The notes: generated by a model not told the origin, from the sequence alone. A stretch of 64,000 nucleotides of DNA from Aquatica leii (GCA_035610365.1 CM069432.1:226322532-226386531), one strand, 5' to 3'; shown: positions 42,711 to 55,239, counted from the first letter of the stretch. A program made the numbers and translations.

Positions 42711-44900
42711 TTATATTTTTTTCATACAAATTAAAACATGATACATAAAGAACAGAAATGATAATAATATTGATTACATTTATGGATTATAATAAAATGT
42801 TTCGACTTACCGTTTATTGTTCCATTTCGTAATTGTACATACAGCATCACTTATCAAACTGCAACCGAACAAGTGAAAAGATATCAATTTGCAGCGCAAG
42901 CGTTGACGACAGTAATCAAAAGTATAGCAACGACTAATGCTGACTAAATACAAAGTATTCGTTTTTCCTAGAACGATTCTACTGTTTTGAAAATAATTCA
43001 ATCTTATTTAATCGATCTTCAAGCAATTCTAGTTATTCAAAAAATATTCGGTTTTAATAAATCAGTTTTTAGACGGTTGCTGATTATAGGAAAAAAATTG
43101 CAAGTACTGAAACGGTTTAAAACTGATTGTGAAAAATCGGAACTCTTTCAATTCATTCACTGTCAGTTACATGTAAATGATATAAAAATGGAACTAACAC
43201 GAAACAACGTATTGAAACAATTGTTTTAATTTTGTGACTGTAACAGTTTCAATCCGTGTTTACTGGGTAGGTTGAAACGTCGTTTTCCTGACAGTTTGTC
43301 TGTGACAAATTGGGGAACTGGGAAAATTCGCCCCGTCCAATATTTGGCTTTATTAGTTTAACTCTGGCAAGAAACGCTAATAACTTTGTTTTAATCAAAT
43401 TTAGACTCTAGCCTTGTAACTGCAAATTAACCATATTAAATTTTGTAAACAAATCTGTTAAATAGACGATGTCTGTTTTCCACTTCATTAAATAGTCTTT
43501 TAAAATTTTATCTATAGTATCCAGAAATTCTAAAATAGTTTCAAAAAGTGCAAAGAATCTTGTCAAACATAAGCTTTTCGACAGCCAGCGTACTTCAGTG
43601 TGAAAGAGTAATTGATGTGTTCGTCATTATCTTCACGCAACTCCGCAAATAACCGCGTATTCAACGCGTTGCTTAGGATTCGGTTTACTGCATCAATTAC
43701 TAATTGAAGAGATTCGTGCAATCTAACACTCAAATTTTTAGCAACTAAATGTTGTCGATGGATGACGCAATGTATTGCTAACACCCCTGACACATTTTGT
43801 TTAAATAACTTATAAATCTACGATAACGTTCAACCATGGCAGGTGCTCCATCTGTAGCTACTGATATTATATTTGATAAAGGGATTGCTTTTTCAATGAA
43901 GTAATCCTTCAAAACATGAAATATTGATTCGCATTTAGTGTCGATTGTCAAAGTTCTTGCGAGGAGCAATTCTTCGTAGATTTCTTGATTCATAATAAAA
44001 CGAATATATGCCAATAATAATGTTGCATTACCAGGTAAAGTTGACTCGTCCAGTTGTATAGAGAAATGGGTCGTTTGCAGATAATTACACAAAAAGCTTT
44101 CAATATCAGAACGTCTTTCAACAGTATTGATGCTTAAGGGAATTCTTTTAATGATATCAGATGCACGTTTGTGTAAAACAATTTTTAAAACCTCTTCAAC
44201 GGCTGGCAAAATTAACTTCTCTTCGATAGTACGCGGTTTTCCGGATTTTGCTATAAGTAGCGAGATATTGTAAGACGCCCACAAACCATCATTGTTTCTT
44301 TGTGACGTCGAAGCGAACATTCTGTCCAGCGTGGGTCTCTTCTAAAGTTTATCTTTGAGTGTTTGAAAGTATTTCAAATCTTTATCTCTTTTATCAGGAT
44401 GACATCTTCTCAGATGATCCTGCAGCTTAGATGATTTCATAGCGTCATTGCCCAAAACTTTGTTGCATAAAAGGCACATAGGCAATTTTTTATCCGACAA
44501 TGATAAAATGAAGGCAAATTTCAAATAATAAAGACTATACTGCCTAAACTTCTTTTTAGATTCGGACATGGCATCAGTCATCTGTGGACAAAATTAATCT
44601 ATTTAAATAAGCCATAAAGTCCAGCAGCTGTATAATAAAAAATCAAAGTCAAATTTAAATCGTATGGTCTTAGATTTTATGGCAGGCATATGCGTACAGT
44701 CATTATAAATGAATGTGAGAAGGGGAATGTTATGAATGTTACTTAAGGTTTTGATATGATGTAACTTTAATGAAATTTGAAAAGAAGATGACAAAAAATG
44801 TTAAAATAAAATATTATACAACGACTGTCATGTGAAAAAATTTACTGGTTCCACTTTAGCAATAATTCAAAAATTTAATTTTAATATAGAGAAGTATGTA

Positions 44901-45425
44901 CAGTGCAATATCCATAATCCGAACTTCCGTAATCCGAACATTCCAGTAATCCGAACTGGCACACACTGTAACGACCAATGGACAAAAGCACACTTTTTTT
45001 GCTTCTTTTGTAAAGTTATTTGGTAAGATATATCTATTTATAAAAGAATAATAAATGCCTAGCAAGGTCGCAAATAAGTGAATATTGACACACATACATA
45101 TTTATTTATGTGACCGGCCAAAATATGTAGTTTAATTCCAAAATATTTTTTTTATGTTTCCTATATGTAAACATTTAAATTCTATGAAAAAAAAACAAAC
45201 AAACGAGAGTGTGTATTGGAAATTCTTCAAAAAACACGCAGCTGTACAGTTGTGGATTTCTTATTTTCTTGATTTATCTTTCAAAGTGGTAACATATTGT
45301 ATGTTAATAATAAAATACATACGTAATATGTATGTACAGTTGTCTTTTTTTAGATTTTTCCGGAAACATTCCATAATCCGAACATCTCCTTGCAGCAATT
45401 AGTTCGGATTACGGAGATTGCACTG
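44901..45425. mobile_element. Pogo/Tigger-like MITE, 525 bp
   Basis: Inverted ends CAGTGCAAT(A/C)TCC(A/G)TAATCCGAAC with further AATCCGAAC copies just inside, flanked by TA on both sides (44899-44900, 45426-45427). CAGT starts with TA targets fit the pogo branch of Tc1/mariner. No coding capacity seen. Confidence 0.82.
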
Positions 45426-46147
45426 TAATTATAATAACAATTGCTAAAACTTTGAAAAAGAAGCTATTGAGGAGTATTTCTGTAATTTCGCATGATTTGA
45501 ATATTAAAGTACTAATAACTGAAGTCATGATTGGCGTAATTTATCTATCTTTGCTAACTACGAGTACAAAACTAAAATTTAATAAAAAATAATGTACTTA
45601 CTTTTCTCCGGCACTCTCAAACAAAATAACACTGATTCACTATAATTTGTGTGATAAACTACTAGTTTTTTTTAATATTTTCTTAGCACTTTCCTTTTCA
45701 AGATTCAGGAAACGAATAAACGTATTTGTCTCACATTCGTATTTATAGAGTGACGCATTGAACAAGTCAGTGCAAGTTCGCGAAGCTCTGATACTGCGCG
45801 TATGCTTGTAACAAGCTGATACTGGTATATCATTATGTGCAGGTTTTTACAAGTTCAAAATGTATTGCGACCACAAAGCGAATGTCTACATCCTACAACT
45901 TACACAATTTTATAAACGTATATAATAAATTTTTTACTTTATAGGTACTTTTATAAATAATGTATATATCTTTATATTATTAGATAATATAATGTAAGTA
46001 AAAAGGTACTATCAGTGTATGTTGAGATCCACTATCGTGGACCCCCATTTTCATTTCATGGACTCCCAAATTTTTTTTTCGCTGACGTAGACCCCTTGCA
46101 AGTTGTTCTAGACCCCTGGGGGCGATATAGGAATCACTGATGTAGAT

Positions 46148-46224
46148 GATGTATGTAAAATCTGATGTTAATAAATACTTATATACACATTAATATTTTA
46201 ATAAAAATAAAATATAAAAGCACA
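46148..46224 (+). repeat. 3' LTR, second part
   Basis: 77 bases matching 37892-37968, ending AAAAGCACA like the 5' LTR. Confidence 0.88.
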
Positions 46225-46239
46225 ACATGTACTACGATT

Positions 46240-49200
46240 ATTTGCTTGACGTACGTTTCTGTTCTTTGTCTTCTGTTGTATGTTGTAAATTTGATATACC
46301 AACCTATAAGATTTTTTCTTCTTAAAATAGTTTATATGCGATAATGTTCAAGGTCAGTTAGATAAATAATGATAAAAGTAAATATGACTATGTATGTGTA
46401 TTTATCCGTAACAACTCAAAACTCTACTAAACCAAGCTTTTTTTGCCATTAAAACTTTATTCAAAATTGAATTTTTTATGTTTTGCTTTTATATATACCT
46501 AAACCGTAATTATAAGTAAAACAGCAGATGTATTTTTATGATTTAAAAAGTTGTTAAAAACGGTAATTAAAGAAATTCTCAAAGTTATCACGTGACTAAT
46601 AAAATGCTATCTAGAAAACAAAACTAAATCTCACTGCCAAATAGAATAGACTTTTTAGTTTGCTAGTCAAAATACAAATGCGTAGACGTTAACGGAAACG
46701 GCAGAAAAAGTAAATCCAATGTTGCCGACGAAGTTTAAGCTGAGCAAAATTTATACAAGGCGAAGAACCATAAAAAGTTTTTTGACATAGCAAACTATTA
46801 TATTATAGTTTTTAATACCAAAACAAATCAATGAATGTTGTAAACAACATTAAACATACCGTTCTGATAAAATTGAAACGATGTTTAAAAACTAAATAAT
46901 TTCTAAGTAACCATTATAGTAAAATTGAAAATCTTTGTTTTAATTAACCGAAATCGAGCAATCTATAAATTAGTTGCAGCCTATATGTCGTGTCTGCATT
47001 AATACATTGTGTACAAACGTTTACCTACTTATCTATCAATTATTTACAATTATGAATGAATTAATTAATAATAAATGTTGAAACAAATTGAAAAATTTGA
47101 ATGTGTTAGAACTACATACATTAAATAAATTTATTATACAATATACATCGTAAAAAATTGTGCAATTATCTACATGTATATTACATATAATTACAACAAT
47201 GTTAAGTTTATAAGACATGGCATGGTCTTATTTTTTTTAAATGTTTTACTTGATTTATTTAAATGTTTTTGACTGTAAGTTACTACTACTCAATTACTTG
47301 TACTTTAAAACAACATCTACTTTACATTTGTTTAAATAGATAATGTCTTAATTAGAAGAGATCGCGGATTTTTTATTGTTGGACGATGTCTCTAACTGCG
47401 TTGAATAGCGTTAATTAAAAGCTAGAAAATTTAGTTAGTTTATATTAGCCTTACTTGTAAATTATTGATGTAATAATACTTTAAAGCCACTTCTTAAACT
47501 TTAATTACACATTCATAAAGCGTTCATTATTACCTAATCGTAAATACTCAAAGTAGAGATAACGGTTTTGCCCACGGTGTTAATTATTTAATGCGTAACA
47601 GTAAGTATTCGTTTGTTCTATAAAGTTGAATGGTATTGTAACAAACATGAGTAACAGCGAATTATTAATTCATCACATTAGAACAATACGGTGTATAGTA
47701 TTAACAGTGTAATAAGAATTTACTGCAAACAGTACTTTACAAAACGGTTTAGGCTCTTAATAATAGTTTATGTTTAAAAGACTATAAAGCCTTACTTAAA
47801 TAAAACTTGAAATTAAGATTGCATTAAGTTACGTAAGCAAATTATATGTTATTTAACTACTTTGAATATTCAGTTTGTTTTGTTTCTCGTGGTATTAACG
47901 TGGGACATACTATGCATACTTTCGTAAACAGAGTTGCGATTCGAATGAAAACACCCCAAGTTAAAACAAGCGTCTAACAGAAGCAAAAGTTGAAAGAGCA
48001 TGTAGCAGATTCATACCAGTTTAGAATTAGAATAGTATTTTAATCCACAAACAATCCTATTAAATTAAACAAAGCTCTCACGCATCAGAAGAGACATTTG
48101 AGGAAGCAAATAATGGCAAGCAAAAGCTTCATGCAATGCATATGCACTGCACATTTGCCATATATTAATTAACGTTGGTTATCTGCAAGATTCCAATTGT
48201 AGCCACAAGACCACAAATATCAATTAAGGATGCACTAATAGCATCATAACTTATATTACTGTTAGAACAGTCCTGAGACCAATGCCTTGGATGTAAATCG
48301 ACTGGTTTCCGAGTTTGTCCGGTTTATCAATTGAATACAAATCTATTCTGGGACTTAAACTAATTAAACCCTGCGTAAGTTTTAGATTCAATTAAAATTG
48401 TAAATATGCAAGAATTTAACAAGAACATATTTTTTACAACTTAACAAGATAACATTAAACTGCATGAAAGCCACTACAAAAGCATTAAAGACATTTGCGT
48501 ACTACATACTGTTATTTTATAATTGCATTCAACAAGTAGTTATAACTCATAAAGCAATTTAGGTTTTATACTTCGTTTTATGTACACATTTTAGTGTTTA
48601 ATTCTATTTAAATTTGTTACAATTACTCTAGAACGCTTGTTTTTCTTGGTAATTATAATACAGCAACAAAATTGTTAATTCCACAAGATTTAGAGAAGTT
48701 GGAAATTTTTGTTTTTACCAAAATAATTACTTTTTTTATAACACCGTTTTGTCTATGCTTATATTATTTTACATTTACGTTTTTTTTGTCAATAAAATAA
48801 AAGAACAAAAAGGTTCTTCTTAATACGATACAATTTGTAGTTTAAAATGTTGCATAAGCAGTTGTTTGTTTTTTTTAAATTACATTTAATTTTAGTTTTT
48901 TACTTACAATAGTTTTTTTTGTAAAAAATAAATTACTTAAAAATGTTGCTGTTTTACTTTAAAATTACTTTCTAGCGGACTTTTATTTGTTTTGCTACGC
49001 TCTTGAACAAAAAATCTACAACAGAGCAAGCATATTAGGTGTCTATTTTTAAGTATTTTTTGTTATACTTTTAAATAAAAACTTTTTATAGGTTCATTGT
49101 TTACAGTTTTTATTTATTAAAAAAAATTAAACGTTTAAATACTTGTAATTATGCTTATAGACAATAAATAGTTTATCTGTCAACGTTTGTGCCAGTTTTT

Positions 49201-49900
49201 TTTTAATATATGTTAACTTGTTTACAATATAACAAAAAAAAGAATACATAAAATTTAAAAAAAAACAAATCATAATAGAAATTTTGTAATTTATTAAAAT
49301 GGCAAGTTTTTTTATTTAAATATTTTTAAATTTCAAGGATTTAATAACATTCAATTTAAGTAAAATGCAACTATTGTATTTAATAACTATATATTAAAAT
49401 TTAGATGACTAAAAATTCACGTCATATTGTTTAAATTTGTTATTAAATTATCTACTATGTTTTCCAATAAAAAAAACAAAATGTGTACTACATGTAAAAA
49501 TAAAAGTTGTTAGGTTTATTTTTCGAATATTAGCCTGTTGCTCTACGTATAATGCTGCCAAAGGTTTGACAAGGTAGAACGTGTACTTAAATAGTATAAG
49601 AGTAGTTAAACATAATAAAAACAGGATACACTGTCGTTTTCTATTCTTATATTCCACTCTTTTATTGATTTGTTATTAACACTATCATTCCTTTAGGGTT
49701 CTTCTATAAACAGGGGCATCAAGAAATACTTTAAGTGTCTGTGAATAGCGACCAACTTCTTCGTGCTGCTATTTTATTAAAAAAACACAGTTACTACATG
49801 GTTCACAATAAAATAATTAATTAATCAACTATTAAGCAAATAACTAAGGAATACTTGTATTCATTTATCTTTGTAATAAGATTTTTATAAATCGTAATTT
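46240..49900. other. AT-rich region, no gene
   Basis: Long gene-free stretch between the nested cluster and the LINE. Only poly-T and poly-A runs and short random frames. Confidence 0.5.
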
Positions 49901-49911
49901 TGTGTCATTGT

Positions 49912-51105
49912 TTTTTTTTGCATTAGGCGAGACGCCATGCAGCCAGTTGCACTGTAAATTTTTCTAAATACACACTGGTGAAACTAAATTATTCCAAACG
50001 TTTTTATAAATTCAATAATTAGTTTTTTAATGTAAGCATTATTCAGAACTTGAAGATACATCAGATTAAATGGTGTGGGTGTGGTCTCTTCTATTAGTTT
50101 TTGATAAAATCGATTACAATGATTTTGGAAATTTTTACATTCCAAAAAAACATGGTCCACAGGTACACCACAACGTTTGCGTAACATAGATGATTTAAAT
50201 TCTATTTTAAATAAGTGCACTGGAAAACTTCCATGTCCAGTTTTTTTGGTATGTAAGTTTGAATTGCAGTACTATTATTGTGACAAAAGTTGTTGTTGTT
50301 CCATCCAAGCCGATCCAAATAAAATTGAGCCATAATCCGAAATAGATCTAATGTAATTTCTATAAAATAGTAAACAAGTAGAAGGGTTTGCACCCCACCA
50401 TGCTTTTGTAATTACTTTAAAAAAATTAATACCTTTTTCACACCTAGATACAATGTAATTGATATGTGCTTTCCACGACAACTTTTTATCTAAAATCATA
50501 CCTAAGTACTTTATTTCGTTGCGGTAAGGAAAAGTTAGATTATTTATCATTATTGTATCCCTACAGGGTATATTATGTCTAGTAAATACTGTAACTACTG
50601 ATTTATTGTGCGATAGTTCCAAATTATGATCTGTTAACCATTTTTGTATTTGTGTCACAGTTAGCGTCAGTTGGTAAACAAGTGTCATACGTTTTTCCTT
50701 GGCTGTACACGCAAAAATCGTCTGCGTATTGAGTAATGGTTGCTGTTGTTAGCACCTTGTGTATATCAGCCGTATAAATATTAAACAATAATGGACTTAA
50801 TACACTTCTTTGGGCTAGACCTGTAAATGCTTGACGTGGGCCAATTAAATTATTGTCTTTTGTTCTTACATGAATACTTCTGCCAAAATACAAATTTACT
50901 AAACCGCATGATAGTTTTTCTGGTATGCGTATGTAATCAAATTTTACTTTCAACTTAAGCAAGTCCACACTGTCATTAGTTGCTTTAACGTCTAAAAAGA
51001 TGCTGGCCATGTAATCGTTTGTTGAAAAACTATTTTGTATATCCGTTACAATATTGCACAGAGCATCTATCGTTGCAAAATAAGGAGTAGTTTTATAAAG
51101 CATTC
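49912..51105 (-). pseudogene. 5'-truncated LINE (Jockey/R1-type RT)
   Basis: The minus strand begins inside the RT at about 51103: FATIDALCNIVTDIQNSF, then ASIFLDVKATNDSVD, GLAQRSVLSPLLFNIYTADI (usual motif GLPQGSVLSPLLFN) and the catalytic QYADDFCVYS near 50700. In a second frame (50688-50275) the thumb follows with QKWLTDHNLELSHNKSVVTV, IKYLGMILDKKLSWKAHI and GSILFGSAW. A third segment (50220-49984) has VPVDHVFLECKNF, the usual C-terminal region. RNase H is not seen between them. Endonuclease and gag-like ORF1 are absent. The 3' end is CCTAATGC followed by an A run (complement at 49912-49925), so it is truncated at its 5' end as usual for LINE copies. Confidence 0.83.
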
Positions 51106-51589
51106 GATTTTAACTAACGCACTTGGCAACGTAACAATCGAGAATGGTGTCATTGCGAAAATTAATATTATCATGTTTTATGAGAAATATCATTTAGGAT
51201 CTTGGTCACAGGGGCGTACTAGACATCACTATGTGTCGGCTTGGCTAAATATAGATTAATTCACATAAAATGTAGGTCTAACATATTCTAGTAGGTAAAA
51301 TGATACGTAAGGTATTTGGCCTTTGAACAGTTAAAAGTTACTTTTGACAACAAATTTACAACTAACTTAAATAAGTAGATTTATAGATATAATAGAAAAA
51401 TATCATTGTTTGTTCAGAGCACTTAATGTATAAAAAATTCGAACTTTAACGAGGTCACAGTGTTTCAATGGAAAATTAGTTTTTCTAACGAACCTTGTGG
51501 TTTTAGGCGTCAAGTAAGTTGGACTGGACTTTACGGGTTCACTAAGTTGTGCATTTGTAGTCTCTGTTAAAGGTGAATTAAGGATGTTG

Positions 51590-52520
51590 CTGTAGTTATT
51601 TTTATCTGTTAAGTTAAGTACTGTTTCTTGACTACCGTCAGCTCTTAAAAATGCTGGTTTGAGTCTCTCAATTGATATTACCTATTCTTTGTTGTTTATT
51701 TTAACTGTGATCGTTTTAAAATTTCGTGAAATGAATGCATAAGGTTCATCGGAAGGTGATTGTAATGGTTTTCTTACAGCATCGTGTCTCACGAAAATAT
51801 GCGAAGAGGTATGTAGCTTTTTCGGTATGAAAGTTTTCTGATGGTTGTTGTGATGAGTCGCTATTTTAGCTGTGATTTTTCCAAAATGTGTTTGCAAACG
51901 TGTAACGTGTAACTTTTGGTGAAAATTTTTCTTGATAAGAGTCATTATTGCGGCATTTGATTGCCTATGTATGCGTTCCACCAACCCGGAGCTTTGAGGG
52001 TGGTACGAGGTTGTTTTAAAAGGATTTTCCCAGTAATTTGGTTAAGGCAAAATGCATTTAAATTGTCAATTTCTGTCGGTTGTGACTTGCAACGGTACTC
52101 CAAAACGTGCAATCCAATTTTGCAGAAATGCTTGTGCGACTGTTTCTGCTGCAATGTCTAGAAGTGAAATGACTTCTGGCCATCAGGAAAAGAGGAAAGA
52201 GATCCGATTAGGTCTATATGTACATGCTGAAATCGTTGGGATCGTTTATTGAAGGTTCCAATAACTGTAATTGTATGCCTGAATATTTTATTTTGCTGAC
52301 ATTGAATGCATTGCTTGCTTCATGTGTGGCAATCTTTGTTTATTGCTGTCGAAACAAAACGTTACTTGATTAGTTTCGTTGCAGTTCTAGCGTTTGGATG
52401 TGCCATGTTGTGTAACCTCTTAAAGATGTCGAACCTTAAGTGTTGTGGGACGAACGATCGTACAGCTTTTGTTGACCTACACATTGTAACAACCTTGGGT
52501 GGTTCAAAGTCTCGGCATTG
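51590..52520 (-). pseudogene. CsRn1-type integrase
   Basis: From 52520 on the minus strand: KAVRSFVPQHL, LHNMAHPNARTATKL and CQQNK (zinc-binding HHCC, decayed); FQHVHIDLIGSLSSF with the first catalytic Asp near 52220; QNWIARFGVPLQVTTD with the second near 52090; and TTSYHPQSSGLVERIHRQ near 52010-51965 with Glu as the third. The tail reads SSHIFVRHDAVRKPLQSPSD, EPYAFISRN and VISIERLKPAFLRADGS, the C-terminal domain of the clade. All catalytic residues are present although the frame is broken in at least four places. Integrase inserts the cDNA copy. Confidence 0.82.
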
Positions 52521-52567
52521 GATTTAAAGCATTATTAATTCGAACACATTTACCATAAATTTATTCT

Positions 52568-53757
52568 ACAAACTAAAATGTATTTGTTACAATAAATCTG
52601 TACAGTTGTAGCAGTTTTATTCCCCTTGTATAACGAATATCTTATTTCTAATAAAATTTTTCGGGCTTCTGTTGAATGCAGGCTACCAATCCAGTGAAAT
52701 TGTGATTAGGCAAATGCGGCCTACAATTCGTATCTAACCTTGAAAAACGATAATTTTCCTAAAAGAAAAATCAGGTTATGGACGGTGCTAGAAATTAAGT
52801 TAATTAACGTATACACTAAATACGAAAGTTAGAGTTTAGAAGTGTCAGAAAATTCTTCAGGGATGTTAATAAACGTTAATGGTATAATTAATTAAGGTTT
52901 TCAGGTAATGCACGTGTACTGTTATCAGGTTAACTAGATTTAATTTCTAATTTACGGTGGAGTTACGTGTTTAATACTATACAGTTTATTTCGGATTTTT
53001 TCTAATCGCATACTACAGAAGCTTCCGGTACGTTAAGTTCAGGTGAGTATTTTGGAAATGATCTATGACTAAATTAGTGATTTTAGACTTCGGTTCGAAA
53101 CCAAAACGTAGCGATGCTGCACGTATTAAAAGATCTTGAGCCAACCTGGCATTAGTGATCTTTCAATGCGTCAACCTCAACTACGTTAAGGGTTAAGGGA
53201 CTGAGGTTCCGTGGTAGCAATTAGCACTCGATAAAGCGAAAGTTTGTAGTCAACACTGGGACAGGGCGTTTTGACGTCACAGGGGGTTCTTATACACAAG
53301 AGAAAATGAAATGCAAAAATCGTGAGAGTAGCAGGATTCAAAAACGGGTCTTTGTTATTTGGTCGGAGTCAAGAATGTCAGGTTACGAAAAAAGGTCTTG
53401 GTTAGTCGGTTGATACAAATTTACGTTAACAGGATCGGTTCGAGAAAGAGTTAGCCGGGTACAAAAGCAAAATATTAATCAGGTAAACGCAGGTAAACGG
53501 TTCTACCAGAACTAGGTTGTGAAAGAGAGAGTTACTACCAGGAAAGGGTCGCGGCAGAGAACGACAGTTTTCATTGTTGACGGCGGCTTTTATTCTGTGT
53601 TTCGTTCCGTTTGAATAATCTTAAGCAGAGAAAGGTCGCGCGGTTTGAAGCGGCGGAGGTGGTCCGCAGCCGAGAGTGTAAAACGGAGTTAATACAAATT
53701 TATATATAATTATTAAAATAATCACGGCCACCTATGCCGTTTTGTTACAACAAACTA
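52568..53757. mobile_element. About 1.17-kb GC-richer insertion in the CsRn1-type element
   Basis: It separates the end of RNase H/linker from integrase. ACAAACTAA is present at both junctions (52568-52576 and 53749-53757). The body is richer in G and C than its surroundings and has no coding frame. On the minus strand it begins TGTAACAAAACGGC. A solo LTR or other non-coding element is likely; borders do not fit a simple TG...CA with 5-bp duplication. Confidence 0.45.
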
Positions 53758-53789
53758 ACGTAGCATTGTGCTTAGAAAAATGTAGCTTC

Positions 53790-55230
53790 TTTAACTACAA
53801 TCTAGTGTGGTTGACGTGAACAAATGATTGGTACAATAGTAATACTTTTTAAACGGGATAGGGTATCGGCAGGAACGTTGTCCATACCAGCAACGTGTTG
53901 GATGTCCGTTGTAAATTGTCCAACGTAATCTAAATAACGAAATTGTCTAGACGAACATTTCTGTAGATTTTGTCGGAAGACATAGACTTAAGGTTTATGA
54001 TCTGTGTAAACTGTGAAGTTACGAGCTTCTAAAGCATGTTTAAAATGTTTTAGTGCAGCATATGCAGCTAGAAGTTTGCGGTTGGAAGTACTTTATTTTT
54101 GTTACTGTGGGCTCAATTTCTTCGTGAAGAATCCTATTGGCCGCCAATTGCCTTTGAAGAGTTGCTGAAAAACACTTCTAATAAATTTCTAGGCAGCGTC
54201 TACGATAAGTGAAATTGGTGCATTAGGGGAAAGGTACGCTAGTAATGTAGAGTTAATTAGTGCTGTTTTTATTTTGGCCAATGGATGCTCGGCTTCTGTT
54301 ATATAAAAAATTAATTTTTTATTCTCAGCCTTGGATCCAGGTAAGAAATCGTTTAGAGGAGCCAGGATTTCAGCTGTCTTCGAAATAAAGCGTCGAGAAA
54401 AATTGAGCATACCTAAATATTGTCAAAGTTGCTGAACCGTTGCAAGTTTGATTGCATTCTCAATTTCTTCGATTCCGTTGCGCGGTGGTTTAGTGCCATT
54501 TCCATTAATAATTTAGCCTAAGAAAATAACTTCTTTTTGTCCCAGAACACTTTAGATAGATTATGACAATACCATAGTCCTAGAGATTTTGTAAAACTAA
54601 ACGTAGATGTTCAAAGTGTTGTTTGTTGTCCGAAGCTAGAAGTATGTCATTCATGTGTGCAAAACAAAAATTGAATTTACGTAGAATCGCATCGACGAAT
54701 CTTTGAAAAGATTGTGCTGCGTCAAGAAGACCAAATGGAATGCAAACATTTAAAAAAATTAAGTAGTGTGATCACGGTTGTCTTTGGCACGTCAGCTGCG
54801 TTTACAGGAATCTGATTAAAAGCTTAAATGAGATCTAACGTAAAAATATTTTATTGCCAAAAAAAGTCTGTGACAAGCTCTTGATGTGAGGTACAAGATA
54901 TCAGTCTGGTATTGTTCTGGAATCCAGTGCTCTGTCGTCACCACAAGGACGGAACTCGCCATTCCTTTTCTTCTTTGGTGAAAACCAATTACTTTTCGAA
55001 GATTGTAAGATTCCTTGTTGGAGCGTCCTTGTAAATTTTCTAATAGCTGTTTCTTGTGGAACTGGTGGAGATCCTTGTGTAGTATTTATAAAAAAGGCGG
55101 TAGAGTGTTCCACTGTTTTAGGTAGGGTATTGTTAATGTTTGTCACGCCACGGAACTTACTTAATAGTGTAACGTGTACATTTTTTGATTGAATACGTCT
55201 GTTTTTAATTAACATTTTTGTATTCACTGT
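53790..55230 (-). pseudogene. CsRn1-type reverse transcriptase and RNase H
   Basis: Minus strand: FFINTTQGSPPVPQETAIRK, GILQSSKSNWFSPKKKRNGE and FRPCGDDRALDSRTIPD (55130-54905) start the RT. FFTLDL- and FGLLDAAQSFQRFVDAIL-like traces follow (54840-54690), then FCFAHMNDILLAS at the catalytic site near 54640, where Asn replaces the first Asp of the usual YxDD. LNFSRRFISKTAEILAPLND (54408-54350) and PLAKIKTALINSTLLAYLSP lead into RNase H: RKLLAAYAALKHFKHALEAR near 54080-54020, YTDHKP near 54000, and QHVAGMDNVPADTLSR (53900-53855). Frames shift often. Confidence 0.8.
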
Positions 55231-55239
55231 TTATGTAAA

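Larger units (their letters stand above)
41979..43267. mobile_element. TA-flanked 1289-bp DNA transposon inside the hAT
   Basis: Terminal inverted repeats CCCAGTAAACAC (41979-41990 and complement at 43256-43267), flanked by TA on both sides. Removing it with one TA restores the hAT reading frame, which proves the boundaries. No known transposase is visible inside. The minus strand has splice-site-like and coding-like segments. Superfamily unknown. Confidence 0.88.
41586..44581 (-). pseudogene. hAT transposase (BED finger, ZBED5/SCAND3-like), interrupted
   Basis: N-terminal BED finger (44581-44342): PMCLLCNKVLGNDAMKSSK then LQDHLRRCHP. Main part (44320-43778): MFASTSQRNN, KSGKPRTIEEKLILPAVEEV, FSIQLDESTLPGNATLLLAY with the first catalytic Asp, SVATDGAPAMV with the second. 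Then IHCVIHRQHLVAKNL (43780-43730) and HTEVRWLSKSLCLTRFFALF. A TA-flanked transposon interrupts it at 41977-43269; without the insert and one TA the frame runs on (NDVST then YVQHLNVLYSDFETRFEDV). The C-terminal dimerisation block, VERGFSAVTNLLTKKRN-like and LRLNFTKLTPNVDNLLLKHQ, ends at HPSH with a stop at 41586. A few frameshifts and stops besides the insertion make it inactive. Confidence 0.87.
41325..46139 (-). mobile_element. hAT transposon (ZBED5/SCAND3-like) inserted in the 3' LTR
   Basis: Flanked by ATGTAGAT on both sides (41317-41324, 46140-46147), a perfect 8-bp target duplication. Ends: CAAAGGTTCCCAAACT at the left, and CAGTGATTCC on the other strand at the right, with AGACCCCTT-type sequences just inside both. 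Length 4815 bp, of which 1289 and 525 bp are two later insertions. The minus strand carries the transposase. Confidence 0.93.
37803..46224 (+). mobile_element. Ty3/gypsy (Mag/K02A2.6-like) retrotransposon with split 3' LTR
   Basis: Two LTRs of exactly 166 bp when the inserted hAT and one copy of its target duplication are removed: 37803-37968, and 41236-41324 plus 46148-46224. They are about nine-tenths identical by eye. A primer-binding-like site follows the first and a polypurine tract precedes the second. Gag, RT, RNase H and part of integrase lie between on the plus strand, all broken. ACATCTAC precedes the 5' LTR and ACATGTAC follows the 3' LTR; this may be a decayed target duplication, although 8 bp is longer than usual for gypsy. 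Confidence 0.88.
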
